A stretch of 64,000 nt of DNA from Lentimonas sp. CC4 (GCF_902728235.1 NZ_CACVBO010000001.1:2876001-2940000), one strand, 5' to 3'. Shown: positions 1 to 9,446, counted from the stretch's first letter. The notes: generated from the sequence alone by a model not told the origin. Numbers and translations are program-made.

Positions 1-1034
1 GAGCGCGTGCGGAGGCCTATGAAGCATTTCTAAAAGTCACTGAGAATGATCCAGAAAAGTGGCCTGCTTTTGTGCAATTTCTAGCAGTGAGCTTCGATGC
101 GCAAGGAAAGGCCTGGACGGTGCGTGATTCGAAACAGGCGCTACAAGCAATTGGCGTATCTGATGAAGACATCAAAACTGTGGTTGCGATTCACGTGGCG
201 ACCGATGCACAGGACTACAGCGCGCAACATCCATCTGCGCAATTGAGTGCGCTCAATGCGGTGGGGAAGCGTATTTTAGGATTACTCGGTAAGGTGGCTC
301 TCTTGCTTCTACTGGTGTTGGGGAATTTACCAACGTCGGCTCAAGCTTCCGATTGGACGGACGCCGAGGATTTGTTTCAACAGGCACTGGCTGCGCAAGC
401 TGGTAGCGATGCCGCAGCGGCGCTCTATGCAGAGTCTGCGTTAAAATTTCAAGCGGTCGCTGAAGCGGGCGAGCGCCCAGGTGTCGCATGGTATAATGCC
501 GGTAATGCTTGGTTTGAAACGGGTGCGTTAGGCCGCTCGATTGCCGCGTATCGGGAGGCGCAGATCTATCGTCCATTTGATGAGAAGGTAGCTGAAAACT
601 TGGCCGCAGCACGTGCGCTGTCTCTGAATGATATTCCAGATGTCTCAACGTGGTGGTGGCAATGGCCGACGCTTTGGTTGCAGGCGTTGTTGCTCGTGTT
701 GCTCTTCTTATTAGGTATTTCAGTCTTGGCGTATATGCGGTATCGCGGGCGTGTGCACTTGAGCGTGTGTTTGTTGCTGGCGCTAGTCTGTTGTGTGGTG
801 TCAGGGCTTTGGTGTATGTCGGCGCAACTCGTCGATCAACATGGTGTGGTGATTGTGGATTCTGTGTTAGCGCGTAAAGGGCCGAGCTATGCGTATGCCG
901 CAGCTTACCACGAACCACTGCATGATGGCGTCGAATTGACTCTGAAAGAAACGCGTGAAGAGTGGGGTTTGGTGTCACTCGTGGATGGTCGCGAGTGCTG
1001 GGTGCCGCTGACTCAGATACAGCTGATACGCTAA
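1..1034 (+). CDS. BatD/BatE-like aerotolerance protein, 5'-truncated by the window
   Basis: The reading frame is open from base 3, so the gene starts outside the window; the first visible GTG (72) is not the real start. The first ~85 visible residues resemble the cytoplasmic C-terminal part of BatD-type proteins (helical, with a GVSDEDIK stretch). A hydrophobic segment follows (VALLLLLVLGNLPTSAQA), then a TPR-like region (AWYNAGNAWFETGALGRSI), two membrane segments around bases 660-830, and a C-terminal SH3-like domain ending WVPLTQIQLIR. TPR, membrane pair and SH3 are the usual layout of BatE-type proteins in aerotolerance operons. No stop separates the two halves, so this is either a BatD-BatE fusion or BatE starts internally (GTG at 261, in front of a signal-like sequence). 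The family assignment comes from layout, not from a database match. Confidence 0.6.
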   Translation, partial: ARAEAYEAFLKVTENDPEKWPAFVQFLAVSFDAQGKAWTVRDSKQALQAIGVSDEDIKTVVAIHVATDAQDYSAQHPSAQLSALNAVGKRILGLLGKVALLLLLVLGNLPTSAQASDWTDAEDLFQQALAAQAGSDAAAALYAESALKFQAVAEAGERPGVAWYNAGNAWFETGALGRSIAAYREAQIYRPFDEKVAENLAAARALSLNDIPDVSTWWWQWPTLWLQALLLVLLFLLGISVLAYMRYRGRVHLSVCLLLALVCCVVSGLWCMSAQLVDQHGVVIVDSVLARKGPSYAYAAAYHEPLHDGVELTLKETREEWGLVSLVDGRECWVPLTQIQLIR

Positions 1035-1179
1035 GCTGTGGCAGCGCTTGGGTGTATTTCCCTGTGTGCCGTGGTATGCGTTATTTTCCGTAAATAAAAA
1101 TACGCTTAAAGTAGGCTTAAGGTTTACTTATGGTTCGCAGCAGCTACTCTGCACATCTGATTTATCGAATTAGAGTTCC

Positions 1180-1208
1180 TTGACTTAAAGCCAACCCCAC
1201 TTTAGTAA
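1180..1208 (+). promoter_or_regulatory. Possible sigma-70 promoter of nifJ
   Basis: TTGACT (1180-1185) is followed after 17 bases by TAGTAA (1203-1208). It lies just upstream of nifJ. If it is used, transcription would start near 1215, which is almost at the GTG start at 1217 and would favour the ATG at 1250 as the translation start. Confidence 0.4.
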
Positions 1209-1216
1209 AACTTATC

Positions 1217-4200
1217 GTGAATAGAAATAAAATTAGCAGAACTGCTTGTATGGTTGATGCGAATGAGGCTGTTGCTTCCGTTGCATACCGCGCCTCAGAG
1301 GTCATCGCCATTTACCCTATTACCCCCTCGACCAGTATGGGCGAAGTCTGCGACGAGTGGGCTGCCGCCAATCGACCGAACATTTGGAGTGATGTGCCTG
1401 AAGTGGTGCAATTACAGTCCGAGGCGGGCGTAGCAGGTGCACTGCATGGTGCGCTACAAACGGGGGCGTTATCGACGACGTTTACGGCCTCGCAGGGCTT
1501 GTTGCTGATGATCCCAAATATGTATAAAATTGCGGGAGAGTTGACGCCGTTTTGTATGCATGTGAGTGCGCGTGCGTTGGCAACACACGCATTATCGATT
1601 TTTGGTGATCACTCAGATGTGATGGCCTGCCGCCAAACAGGATTTGCGATGTTGGCCTCAAATAGTGTGCAGGAGGCTGCGGATATCGCGCTGATTGCAC
1701 ATGCTGCGACTCTGAAGTGCCGTGTGCCGTTTATGCACTTCTTTGATGGTTTCCGCACATCGCATGAGATCAACCAAGCGGAGGTCATTGATGATGCGAC
1801 TATTGATGCCATGATCGACCCTGAGGCGATTGCACGCATCCGTGCGAACTGTTTATCACCCGATCATCCTACGATTCGCGGCACAGCGCAAAACCCGGAT
1901 GTATTTTTCCAAGCACGTGAAGCGAGTAACCCATTCTATGATGCATGTGCGGATACCGTCGAAGCAGAGATGGATAAATTTGCTGAGCTGACTGGGCGCA
2001 AGTATTCGCTGTATGAATACGAAGGGCCAGAAGATGCTGAAGAGCTGGTAATCATCATGTGCTCAGGCTCAGAGACGGTTACGCAGACTGCGGATTATTT
2101 AAACGCGAATGGTCGTAAAGTGGGTGTGTTAAAGATTCGCCTCTACCGTCCATTGGATCTGAAACGCTTCATGGCTGCGATTCCGCAGAGTGTGCGTCAT
2201 ATTGCAGTATTGGATCGTTGTAAGGAGCCAGGTGCGATGGGTGAGCCATTACTCGTTGAGACAATGGCTGCGGTTGAAGAAGCGCGTCAATCGGGCATCG
2301 TTGCAGATTCGTTCTGCCCGACAATCATCGGCGGTCGCTATGGTTTAGGCTCGAAAGACTTTACGCCAGCAATGGCGAAGGCTGTGTTTGATGAGTTGCT
2401 TGAAACCAAGCCGAAGCGCCGCTTTACCGTCGGCATCAATGACGATGTCACTGGGCTCTCGCTCACAGTGGATACGGACTTTGACTTAGAAAAAGATGAT
2501 GTGATCCGCGCTGTCTTTTTCGGTCTTGGTTCGGATGGCACCGTGGGTGCCAATAAGAATACGATTAAGATCATCGGTGAAGAGACCGACAATTTTGCGC
2601 AAGGTTACTTTGTATATGATTCGAAGAAATCCGGCGCAGTCACGATTTCGCATTTACGTTTCGGCCCTGAGCCGATCCGTGCGCCGTATTTGATTCAAAA
2701 TGCAAGTTTTGTTGGCTGTCACCAAGCGCAGTTCTTGGATCAATACGATGTGCTCGATTATGCGGCACCAGGAGCAGTGTTCTTGCTGAACTCGATTCAT
2801 TCGGCAGACACGGTTTGGAGCCAGTTGCCGCGCACCGTGCAAGCTGCGATCATTGAGAAGCAGCTGAAATTTTATGTGATCGATGGCTATGCCGTGGCGC
2901 GTGCCGCAGGTATGGGTGGACGCATTAACACGATCATGCAGACCTGTTTCTTCGCGATTTCAGGTGTGCTGCCACGTGATGCTGCGATTGAGCAGATCAA
3001 AGGTGCAATTGAGAAGACTTACGGCAAGAAGGGGGCGGACGTGGTGCAGAAGAATTTCGCTGCAGTCGACCAGACGCTTGCTTCATTGAATGAAGTCGAG
3101 GTGCCTACGGTTGTTTCTTCTGAATTGGAGTTGCCGCCAGTGGTGCCTACCGAGGCTCCAGACTTCGTGCAGCATGTGACTTCGGTGATGCTGCAGAATA
3201 AGGGTGATCAATTGCCTGTCAGTGTCTTCCGTCCCGACGGCGTGTGGGATGTTGGCACCAGTAAGTGGGAGAAGCGCAATATTGCACAGGAAATTCCGAT
3301 CTGGGATCCGGCGGTTTGTATCCAATGTAATAAGTGTGTGCAGGCTTGTCCGCACGCTGCGATTCGTTCGAATTTCTACGATCCTGCTGAGCTGGACGGC
3401 GCACCAGATTGTTTCCGCTCTGTTGATTTCAAGGTGCGTAATTTCCCTGATAAGAAATTCACCATCCAAGTGGCACCAGAGGACTGCACTGGCTGTTCGC
3501 TTTGTGTGGCAGTCTGCCCTGCGAAGAACAAGAGCAACCCACGCGAGAAAGCGATCAACATGCGCACGCAAGCGCCGTTGTTGGACGAAGAGCGCGAGAG
3601 TTACAAGTTCTTCCTCGATTTGCCACATCCAGACCGCGCTACGCTGAAGGATGATGTGAAATTCACCCAGTTCAAGGAGCCGTTGTTTGAATACTCTGGT
3701 GCCTGCGCGGGTTGCGGTGAGACGCCGTATTTAAAGATGCTGACGCAGATTTGCGGAGACCGTTTGTTGATGGCGAATGCCACCGGTTGCTCGTCGATCT
3801 ATGGCGGTAATTTGCCGACGACACCTTACACCTGTAATAGCGAAGGACGCGGGCCAGCTTGGGCGAACTCACTGTTTGAGGACAATGCTGAGTTTGGTCT
3901 CGGGATGCGTGTCGCAGTCGATAAGCAGTCTGTCATTGCCCGTGATATGCTCAGTCAGTTTAGCGGTCAGTTAGATGCTGCGCTTGTTGCGGCACTACTT
4001 GAGGCCGATCAATCGGATGAAGCCGGAATCGCTGCACAGCGTGAGCGTGTGGATCAACTCAAGAGTGTTCTAGTGACCATCGAAGGTGTTGCTGCAAAGC
4101 GATTGCTCGATTTGGCTGATTATCTAGTCGAGAAGTCTGTCTGGATTATCGGCGGTGATGGTTGGGCCTATGATATCGGATTTGGCGGTGTCGATCACGT

Positions 4201-4807
4201 GCTCTCGTCTGGGCGCAATGTGAATATCATGGTGCTTGATACCGAGGTGTATTCCAACACTGGCGGGCAGGCAAGTAAGTCGACTCCGATTGGTGCGATT
4301 GCGAAGTTCGCCGCGTCTGGTAAGGCTGTCGGTAAGAAGGATCTTGGCATGATCGCTATGAATTATGGCAATGTCTATGTGGCACGTGTCGCGATGGGCG
4401 CAAAGGATACGCAGACGGTCAACGCGATCTACGAAGCGATGCGCCATCCTGGGCCATCACTGATTATCGCATACAGCCACTGTATCGCTCATGGTTATAA
4501 TATGGCGCAAGGCATGGAGCAGCAGAAGCTGGCAGTCAGCACTGGCTCGTGGCCGTTGTATCGTTTCGATCCACAACGTGGAGAGTCGGGACTGAATCCA
4601 CTCAAGCTGGATTCGCGTCCACCGAAGGAGCCGCTTTACACCTATACGGATAATGAGGCACGCTTCCGGATGTTGAAGATGAAAGATCCCGAACGCGCGA
4701 AGGAACTTGGCCGCATGGCTCAGGACTTTGTTAATGAGCGCTATGCGCTTCACGAACGTCTCGCTACGCCTTATCCGAAACCTGAAGAGGAGAGCGACGA
4801 CGCTTAA
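1217..4807 (+). CDS. nifJ: Pyruvate:ferredoxin (flavodoxin) oxidoreductase
   Basis: This enzyme oxidatively decarboxylates pyruvate with coenzyme A to acetyl-CoA and passes the electrons to ferredoxin or flavodoxin. At 1196 residues it is a full-length single-chain enzyme. The N-terminal pyruvate-binding domain carries YPITPSTSMGE. Two ferredoxin-type 4Fe-4S motifs, CIQCNKCVQACPH and CTGCSLCVAVCP, lie around bases 3318-3520. The C-terminal thiamine-diphosphate domain has CAGCGETPYLKML and NATGCSSIYGGNLPTTPYT. The frame can start at GTG 1217 or at ATG 1250 (MVDANEAV); neither has a clear Shine-Dalgarno sequence. The next gene follows after 33 bases, so co-transcription is likely. The enzyme is oxygen-sensitive in most organisms, which suggests use under low oxygen or with protection. 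Confidence 0.97.
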   Translation: MNRNKISRTACMVDANEAVASVAYRASEVIAIYPITPSTSMGEVCDEWAAANRPNIWSDVPEVVQLQSEAGVAGALHGALQTGALSTTFTASQGLLLMIPNMYKIAGELTPFCMHVSARALATHALSIFGDHSDVMACRQTGFAMLASNSVQEAADIALIAHAATLKCRVPFMHFFDGFRTSHEINQAEVIDDATIDAMIDPEAIARIRANCLSPDHPTIRGTAQNPDVFFQAREASNPFYDACADTVEAEMDKFAELTGRKYSLYEYEGPEDAEELVIIMCSGSETVTQTADYLNANGRKVGVLKIRLYRPLDLKRFMAAIPQSVRHIAVLDRCKEPGAMGEPLLVETMAAVEEARQSGIVADSFCPTIIGGRYGLGSKDFTPAMAKAVFDELLETKPKRRFTVGINDDVTGLSLTVDTDFDLEKDDVIRAVFFGLGSDGTVGANKNTIKIIGEETDNFAQGYFVYDSKKSGAVTISHLRFGPEPIRAPYLIQNASFVGCHQAQFLDQYDVLDYAAPGAVFLLNSIHSADTVWSQLPRTVQAAIIEKQLKFYVIDGYAVARAAGMGGRINTIMQTCFFAISGVLPRDAAIEQIKGAIEKTYGKKGADVVQKNFAAVDQTLASLNEVEVPTVVSSELELPPVVPTEAPDFVQHVTSVMLQNKGDQLPVSVFRPDGVWDVGTSKWEKRNIAQEIPIWDPAVCIQCNKCVQACPHAAIRSNFYDPAELDGAPDCFRSVDFKVRNFPDKKFTIQVAPEDCTGCSLCVAVCPAKNKSNPREKAINMRTQAPLLDEERESYKFFLDLPHPDRATLKDDVKFTQFKEPLFEYSGACAGCGETPYLKMLTQICGDRLLMANATGCSSIYGGNLPTTPYTCNSEGRGPAWANSLFEDNAEFGLGMRVAVDKQSVIARDMLSQFSGQLDAALVAALLEADQSDEAGIAAQRERVDQLKSVLVTIEGVAAKRLLDLADYLVEKSVWIIGGDGWAYDIGFGGVDHVLSSGRNVNIMVLDTEVYSNTGGQASKSTPIGAIAKFAASGKAVGKKDLGMIAMNYGNVYVARVAMGAKDTQTVNAIYEAMRHPGPSLIIAYSHCIAHGYNMAQGMEQQKLAVSTGSWPLYRFDPQRGESGLNPLKLDSRPPKEPLYTYTDNEARFRMLKMKDPERAKELGRMAQDFVNERYALHERLATPYPKPEEESDDA

Positions 4808-4840
4808 TCCGACAGTATACTTTCCAACACAGCCTTTGTT

Positions 4841-5842
4841 ATGAATCTCGAAACAGAATACCTCGGTCTTAAACTCAAACATCCACTTATCGTCGGCGCA
4901 TCTCCGTTGGCAGATGACCTCGATAAAGTGCGCAAACTCGAAGATTCGGGTGCCGCTGCGATTACAATGTATTCACTCTTTGAAGAGCAGATCACGCAGA
5001 ACATGCTCGGCTCTGAGGCGCACATCGGAGCGTATGAGAATTCCTTTGCAGAAGCGGCCTCGTATTTCCCAGAAGTGAACCAGCTTTTGGAGCGCGATGT
5101 GGAGGCTTATTTGGAGCAGCTACAGAAGGTGAAGTCTGCTGTGGAAGTGCCCGTCATCGCGTCGCTTAACGGCACGCGCGAAGGCGAGTGGGTTACGTAT
5201 GCGAGTCTGATGGAGCAATCGGGTGCGGACGCATTGGAGTTGAACCTGTATTTTCTGGCGACAGATTTAGAAGAGAGTGCGTCAGTGCTGGAAGACCGCT
5301 GCCTCCGAATCGTCGAAGCCGTAAGGTCGCGAATCTCCATTCCATTGACGGTGAAATTGTCACCAAATTTTACGGCACTGCCTCATTTTGCAAACCGTCT
5401 CTGCGCGGCAAAAGTGGATGGTTTGGTGCTGTTTAATCGCTTTTATCAGCCGGACTTCGATATTGAAGACCTCAGCGTGCGGCCTTCGCTCGACCTCTCG
5501 TTCTCGAATGAATTGCGTCAGCGCTTACGTTGGTTGGCCTTACTGAGTGACCGCATCTCCTGTGACCTGTCAGTGTCGGGCGGGGTGCATACAGGAGTGG
5601 ATGCAGTGAAGGCAATCATGGCTGGAGCGAATTCTGTGCAAATGGTTTCGACGCTGTTGATTAATGGGCCGGCTCGTATTGCTGATATATTCACTGAAAT
5701 GGAGCAATGGATGACTGAGCATGAGTATGAATCAGTGGATCAGATGCGTGGGTGCATGAATTATAATCGTGCGCCAGACCCAGAGGCCTTGGAGCGTGCG
5801 AATTACATGCGTGTGCTGAAGAGTTGGCGGCCGAAACATTGA
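4841..5842 (+). CDS. Dihydroorotate dehydrogenase-like flavoprotein next to nifJ
   Basis: This 333-residue TIM-barrel protein belongs to the dihydroorotate dehydrogenase superfamily and probably binds FMN. It starts MNLETEYLGLKLKHPLIVGA and shows the barrel phosphate-binding end VSGGVHTGVDAVKAIMAGA near the C-terminus. Substrate-side motifs include LELNLYF and PLTVKLSPNF. Such PyrD-like proteins often follow nifJ in other bacteria, and here the spacing is 33 bases. Because of that link, and because the pyrimidine genes pyrB and pyrC sit elsewhere in the window, it may not be the biosynthetic enzyme and could instead serve an electron-transfer role with the oxidoreductase. That role is inference. 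Confidence 0.8.
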   Translation: MNLETEYLGLKLKHPLIVGASPLADDLDKVRKLEDSGAAAITMYSLFEEQITQNMLGSEAHIGAYENSFAEAASYFPEVNQLLERDVEAYLEQLQKVKSAVEVPVIASLNGTREGEWVTYASLMEQSGADALELNLYFLATDLEESASVLEDRCLRIVEAVRSRISIPLTVKLSPNFTALPHFANRLCAAKVDGLVLFNRFYQPDFDIEDLSVRPSLDLSFSNELRQRLRWLALLSDRISCDLSVSGGVHTGVDAVKAIMAGANSVQMVSTLLINGPARIADIFTEMEQWMTEHEYESVDQMRGCMNYNRAPDPEALERANYMRVLKSWRPKH

Positions 5843-6408
5843 TCAGGTGATTGGGGCACCTCTTTATGCGTCTCAACTCATTTGAAATCTATGGTTATCT
5901 GTTCAGTCAGAAATAGGTAAAGCTAGAAGATCTGTGGCGATCACGATCGGAGCGCTGTCTCAAAATTACTGGGGTCTAAGTAAATTAGTTGTGTGACTGC
6001 GACGCTCTTAATCTTATGCTTCATTATGAAGTAAAGGTTGAGGTGATGGAGTCCTAAAATATTCTACTTCTGAGATTGTTGACTTACGTGCATATCGCAG
6101 CGTGTCAGCGACTCGCACCCCAAGCACGCCTCATCTTGATAGGACAGTCCTAACAGGCTTCGCTCGCTATGTCCGTCAAAAACTTACCATAAGCGTTACA
6201 CTCTTGAGCATCGGATTCCGATACTGCATCTGCCCTTCTTCCAGAAATAGCTAAAGTGTGCTATATTTGTTGTGTGCCCTGCAGTTACAACTTGAACTTC
6301 CCGTCCATCTCGTGACAAGTCTAGGTATAGAAAATTATGTGCGTGATGATTATTGAAGTATTGCTGAAGCGATCCTGAGCGTTCAAAGTTCCAATTTAAA
6401 TTTTAATA
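5843..6408 (+). other. 566-base intergenic region without a supported gene
   Basis: No frame of convincing length or composition was found. There is a small perfect palindrome (AGGACAGTCCT, 6141-6151). The stretch just before 6409 is AT-rich and may hold the promoter of the next gene, but no clear -35/-10 pair stands out. Confidence 0.5.
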
Positions 6409-7362
6409 ATGATACAAGATACATCCGATAGATATTCTGCAGAGGAGTGGGAGCACCTGCGTCAGCGTTTTTTAAATTCGATCTTGATCGATACCGAAAT
6501 CGCAATTCTAGGTCAGAATGCCAGTATTACTTGGCCTTTTAAGGGGAGTGATGAAACCCCCTCGAAGTATATCGAATATGACTTCGAGGAGCTCCAGTCT
6601 GTGCCTGGTCTCGTCGGTAAGATGAGCCGTATTAAGAAGTTGATGGACATCCTGCGCGAAACATTGGCATTTGATGATCCTTTTTCTGATATGGCGGATA
6701 CTGTCGAGGTGGGGAGCGAGATCGATGATGCGTTTGAGCGGATTCTTGAGAAGTTGGAGATTCCTGAGAACTATCCTGCTGAGTTTATTCACTTTTCGCC
6801 TGAAACTAAAGAGCTGTTAAAGGCAGAGGGCATCGAAACTCTGATTCAAGCAATCCATTATGGCCAAGATATGTCACCTAGTATGTTGCTTGGCGGCGAT
6901 CTGAAGTCCTTCCTTAATGGTTTGGCTCTTGTAGATGAGCCAAGTATCGTAAAGCACCTTCCGTATCGTCGGACAGAGCGCAACCTACACCTTGCTGAAG
7001 CCGTGGGGCTGATTGCCCGTGACCTCGATCAGCCGATTCAACTTGAGTTACTTAGCCAAGCGGGGGTTGCTTTGACAGATGACGAAGAAATGTTACGCAA
7101 GCGTGCGGGGCAAGATATCGTAGATACCGCTTTAAAGCAGGCGATGGTTCATTTTGATGCGCTCTGCGCGTGGTTCACTAAAGAGGCCGCAGATCTTGAG
7201 CAAGTTTGCAAGACGAGTGGTGAGGTGGAGCGCTATTTCATTGCGATTAACGAGCCGCGCCGTGAGCGTGTTGCTGCTGTGTTAGCGCGGGCGAAATTCG
7301 GGATTCCTGCATCTGAGCGCCGCGGCTTTCTCGGTAAGATCTCTGGCATGTTTGGAGGCTAG
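6409..7362 (+). CDS. Hypothetical protein, 317 residues
   Basis: I do not recognise this protein. It is acidic, rich in predicted helix, and has no signal peptide or membrane segment, so it is probably cytoplasmic. The middle contains several D/E-rich stretches (DDPFSDMADTVEVGSEIDDAF). The C-terminal third (ALKQAMVHFDALCAWFTKEA to EVERYFIAINEPRRERV) looks like a helical bundle, and the tail (FLGKISGMFGG) is short, glycine-rich and weakly amphipathic. It stands alone between a 566-base gap and a repeat region, and no neighbour hints at its job. It starts at ATG 6409 with no obvious Shine-Dalgarno sequence. Its length and codon use look like a real gene. Confidence 0.75.
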   Translation: MIQDTSDRYSAEEWEHLRQRFLNSILIDTEIAILGQNASITWPFKGSDETPSKYIEYDFEELQSVPGLVGKMSRIKKLMDILRETLAFDDPFSDMADTVEVGSEIDDAFERILEKLEIPENYPAEFIHFSPETKELLKAEGIETLIQAIHYGQDMSPSMLLGGDLKSFLNGLALVDEPSIVKHLPYRRTERNLHLAEAVGLIARDLDQPIQLELLSQAGVALTDDEEMLRKRAGQDIVDTALKQAMVHFDALCAWFTKEAADLEQVCKTSGEVERYFIAINEPRRERVAAVLARAKFGIPASERRGFLGKISGMFGG

Positions 7363-7640
7363 GGTTCGTCGATGAACCATGGTTGTGTAGCGAGTCGTTA
7401 GAATGCTGGAGTTCGGAGCTGAACATGAGTGCTTTATGTCGTCTGTGCCTCTCGCTAAGTTGGCGGCAATTGACGTGGCTCTAAGCGCTGCACAACGAAA
7501 GCGTGGGAGTTTACTTGTTCCGCCGAGCTTAAGTTGGCACGATGTCGGGCCTTTGTTTCGCGAAGACCGCACGTGTGCAAATGCCTGTAAATACTGTTGA
7601 AGCTAGGTATCTGTCTTTGACGGCGAACCCCCAAAAAAGC

Positions 7641-7886
7641 TTCATCGTCGATTCGCGGGATAGCAGTTGAGGCTTACCGCACACTGGGACTCTCTGATTC
7701 AAAAATTGTGGTGCATGCGTCCTTCTGTTGGTTTGTAAGCATGAGCTGATCGAATGGCAGTAGAGCATGTCTTCGACAACGCAAAACAGGCTCTCTGCGA
7801 GAAGCCCGTGCCACAACGCAATTTAGCTTCGTTCCATCTCAGTGATTCACCGCCCAACGAGTCCGCTCTCTGTCATCGACGATGAG
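7641..7886 (-). repeat. 246-bp dispersed repeat with inverted-repeat ends, copy B
   Basis: Its reverse complement aligns almost end to end with 52041-52286, and its first ~60 bases also match 19259-19320. Both full copies are 246 bases long. The ends are imperfect inverted repeats: TTCATCGTCGATT at 7641 and ATCGACGATGAG ending at 7886. Read on the minus strand, the element starts two bases after the T-tract of the hairpin at 7895-7920 and is itself followed by a T-run (complement of CCCAAAAAAGC). Reading frames inside it are not conserved between copies, so it looks non-coding, like a MITE-type or structured-RNA repeat. Confidence 0.8.
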
Positions 7887-7920
7887 CCAAAAAAAAGGCC
7901 GCTCCATGAGGAGCGGCCTT
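7887..7920 (-). terminator. Rho-independent terminator downstream of the carboxyltransferase gene
   Basis: An 11-bp perfect stem (AAGGCCGCTCC / GGAGCGGCCTT) with loop ATGA is followed on the minus strand by a run of eight T residues. It lies 20 bases beyond the stop codon at 7941. The repeat copy B starts directly after the T-run. Confidence 0.9.
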
Positions 7921-7940
7921 TTGTGTGAAGTGAAGTCTAA

Positions 7941-9446
7941 CTAAACGATTTCTTCCACGCCGACTTCGATACGCTTGCCGTTTACATTGAGGGCGTAGCG
8001 TTTTACTGGGCCACCGCTAGTAGGTGCTGCCGCTGCTGGAGTTGCTGCTGCTTTTGCGGCTGCAGCAGGGACGTCGACCTTGGCTGGCTTGTCCTTGTTT
8101 TTGAAGTGTGTTTCCAGCTGTTGTGGGAACATTGCGTAGATGACGCAGTGCTCGTCGTCGCTTGGCATATTCTTGTCTTGGAGCTCCTTGCGCAGGTCGT
8201 CCATGTGCTTGTGGACAGCCTTTGGAGATTCGACAGGACGGCAAGTGATCGGCTCTCTGTCTGACTGCTTGGAGGCGAGCTCTTGCAGTTCAGTTGAGAC
8301 CTTCGCGGGTGTGCGACCGTAGTAGCCGAGTGCGATATCGGCAGCTTGTGGAGAGATCTTGTTCCAGCGGCCAAACTTGACGTTCAGGAAGGCCTGCATG
8401 CCGACGATTTGAGACGTTGGTGTCACGAGCGGGATCCAGCCGAGCGCTTCACGCACCACTGGGATTTCGCGGAAGACATCTTCGAACTTATCTTCCATCT
8501 TCTGCTCTTTGAGCTGTGTGCGGAAGTTCGAGAGCATGCCGCCTGGCACTTGGTATTCGAGTGTATCAGTATCGATAATCTCGTTGGTGTGACTTGTGAA
8601 TGCGCTGAGCTCCTTATAAGGACCTTCCAAGTAGCTGCGGATGTCTTTAAGTGCTTTGTGCTGTGCTTCGCTGACATCAGGGCAACGTGCGTGTCCCTTG
8701 AGCATGGCGAGCATACGAGTCGTATCTGGTTGACCGGTGCCGTTGGCGAATGGTGAGACTGAAAGGTCAATCGCATCCACACCTGCATCGATCGCAGACA
8801 TATAAGTGCTAGCACCTAGACCTGCTGTGTCGTGTGTGTGGATCCAAACTGGAATTTTCAGGGTCTTCTTCAGACCGTCGATGATCTCGAATGTCTCGAT
8901 AGGAGCGATGAGACCGGCCATGTCCTTCAGCACGATGGCGTGGCAACCCATCTTTTGAAGTTCGAGACCCATTTCGATGAACTTTTTGGCAGAGTGGACG
9001 GGGCTGCTGGTAAAGCAGATCGTGCCGTGTGCCTGTGCGCCCGCTGCCCGGCAGGCATCGATCGCACATTTCATGTTACGCGTGTCATTGAGCGCGTCAA
9101 AAATACGGAAAATGTTCATTCCGTGCTGCGCACTTGTCTTAATGAAGGCGGTGACGACGTCATCTGGGAAGTGAGCATATTGCACGATATTTTGCCCGCG
9201 AAGCAGCATCATGTGCGGTGTCTTCGGGCAAGCCTTCTTCAATGCGTCGAGACGATCGAATGGGAATTCGTCAAGGAAGCGCAAACCGGAGTCGATGGTC
9301 GCACCGCCCCATGTTTCCAAGGCGCCGAAGCCCCAGTTGTCTAATTGCTCACAAACTGGGAGCATTTGTTCGGTCCGCATGCGTGTTGCTGCGAGACTTT
9401 GATGACCGTCACGGAGGACGTTGTTGTTAAGCTGGACTGATTTCAT
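7941..9446 (-). CDS. Biotin-dependent carboxyltransferase subunit (OadA/PycB-like) without a biotinyl domain
   Basis: The protein belongs to the family of the oxaloacetate decarboxylase alpha chain and pyruvate carboxylase subunit B. The N-terminal TIM barrel has LRDGHQSLAATR, the metal and substrate motif ALETWGGATID, the carboxylated-lysine region VLKDMAGL and the histidine pair IHTHDTAG. The conserved carboxyltransferase domain follows to about residue 420. Family members usually end in a biotinyl domain with an AMKM lysine motif. Here the chain stops after an Ala/Pro linker and RYALNVNGKRIEVGVEEIV, which is only the first strand or so of that domain, so a separate biotin carrier must be supplied from elsewhere. 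Whether it acts in pyruvate carboxylation or sodium-pumping oxaloacetate decarboxylation cannot be told from this window, since no membrane beta/gamma subunits are nearby. Confidence 0.85.
   Translation of the reverse strand: MKSVQLNNNVLRDGHQSLAATRMRTEQMLPVCEQLDNWGFGALETWGGATIDSGLRFLDEFPFDRLDALKKACPKTPHMMLLRGQNIVQYAHFPDDVVTAFIKTSAQHGMNIFRIFDALNDTRNMKCAIDACRAAGAQAHGTICFTSSPVHSAKKFIEMGLELQKMGCHAIVLKDMAGLIAPIETFEIIDGLKKTLKIPVWIHTHDTAGLGASTYMSAIDAGVDAIDLSVSPFANGTGQPDTTRMLAMLKGHARCPDVSEAQHKALKDIRSYLEGPYKELSAFTSHTNEIIDTDTLEYQVPGGMLSNFRTQLKEQKMEDKFEDVFREIPVVREALGWIPLVTPTSQIVGMQAFLNVKFGRWNKISPQAADIALGYYGRTPAKVSTELQELASKQSDREPITCRPVESPKAVHKHMDDLRKELQDKNMPSDDEHCVIYAMFPQQLETHFKNKDKPAKVDVPAAAAKAAATPAAAAPTSGGPVKRYALNVNGKRIEVGVEEIV

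Noticed and set aside
253-978. Long minus-strand frame opposite the BatE-like gene
   Set aside because: Its composition (Arg, His, Thr, Pro-rich) is that of an antisense shadow and the plus-strand frame has clear domains.
3083-3628. 181-codon minus-strand frame inside nifJ
   Set aside because: Shadow of the nifJ ferredoxin-domain region; no motifs.
7403-7600. Small plus-strand frame downstream of the 317-residue gene
   Set aside because: No recognisable features, no Shine-Dalgarno sequence and overlapping antisense frames; it ends just before the dispersed repeat.
7529-7816. Minus-strand frame across repeat copy B and the matching plus-strand frame 52023-52259 in copy A
   Set aside because: The frames differ between the two copies, are interrupted, and start or end outside the element, so the repeat appears non-coding.
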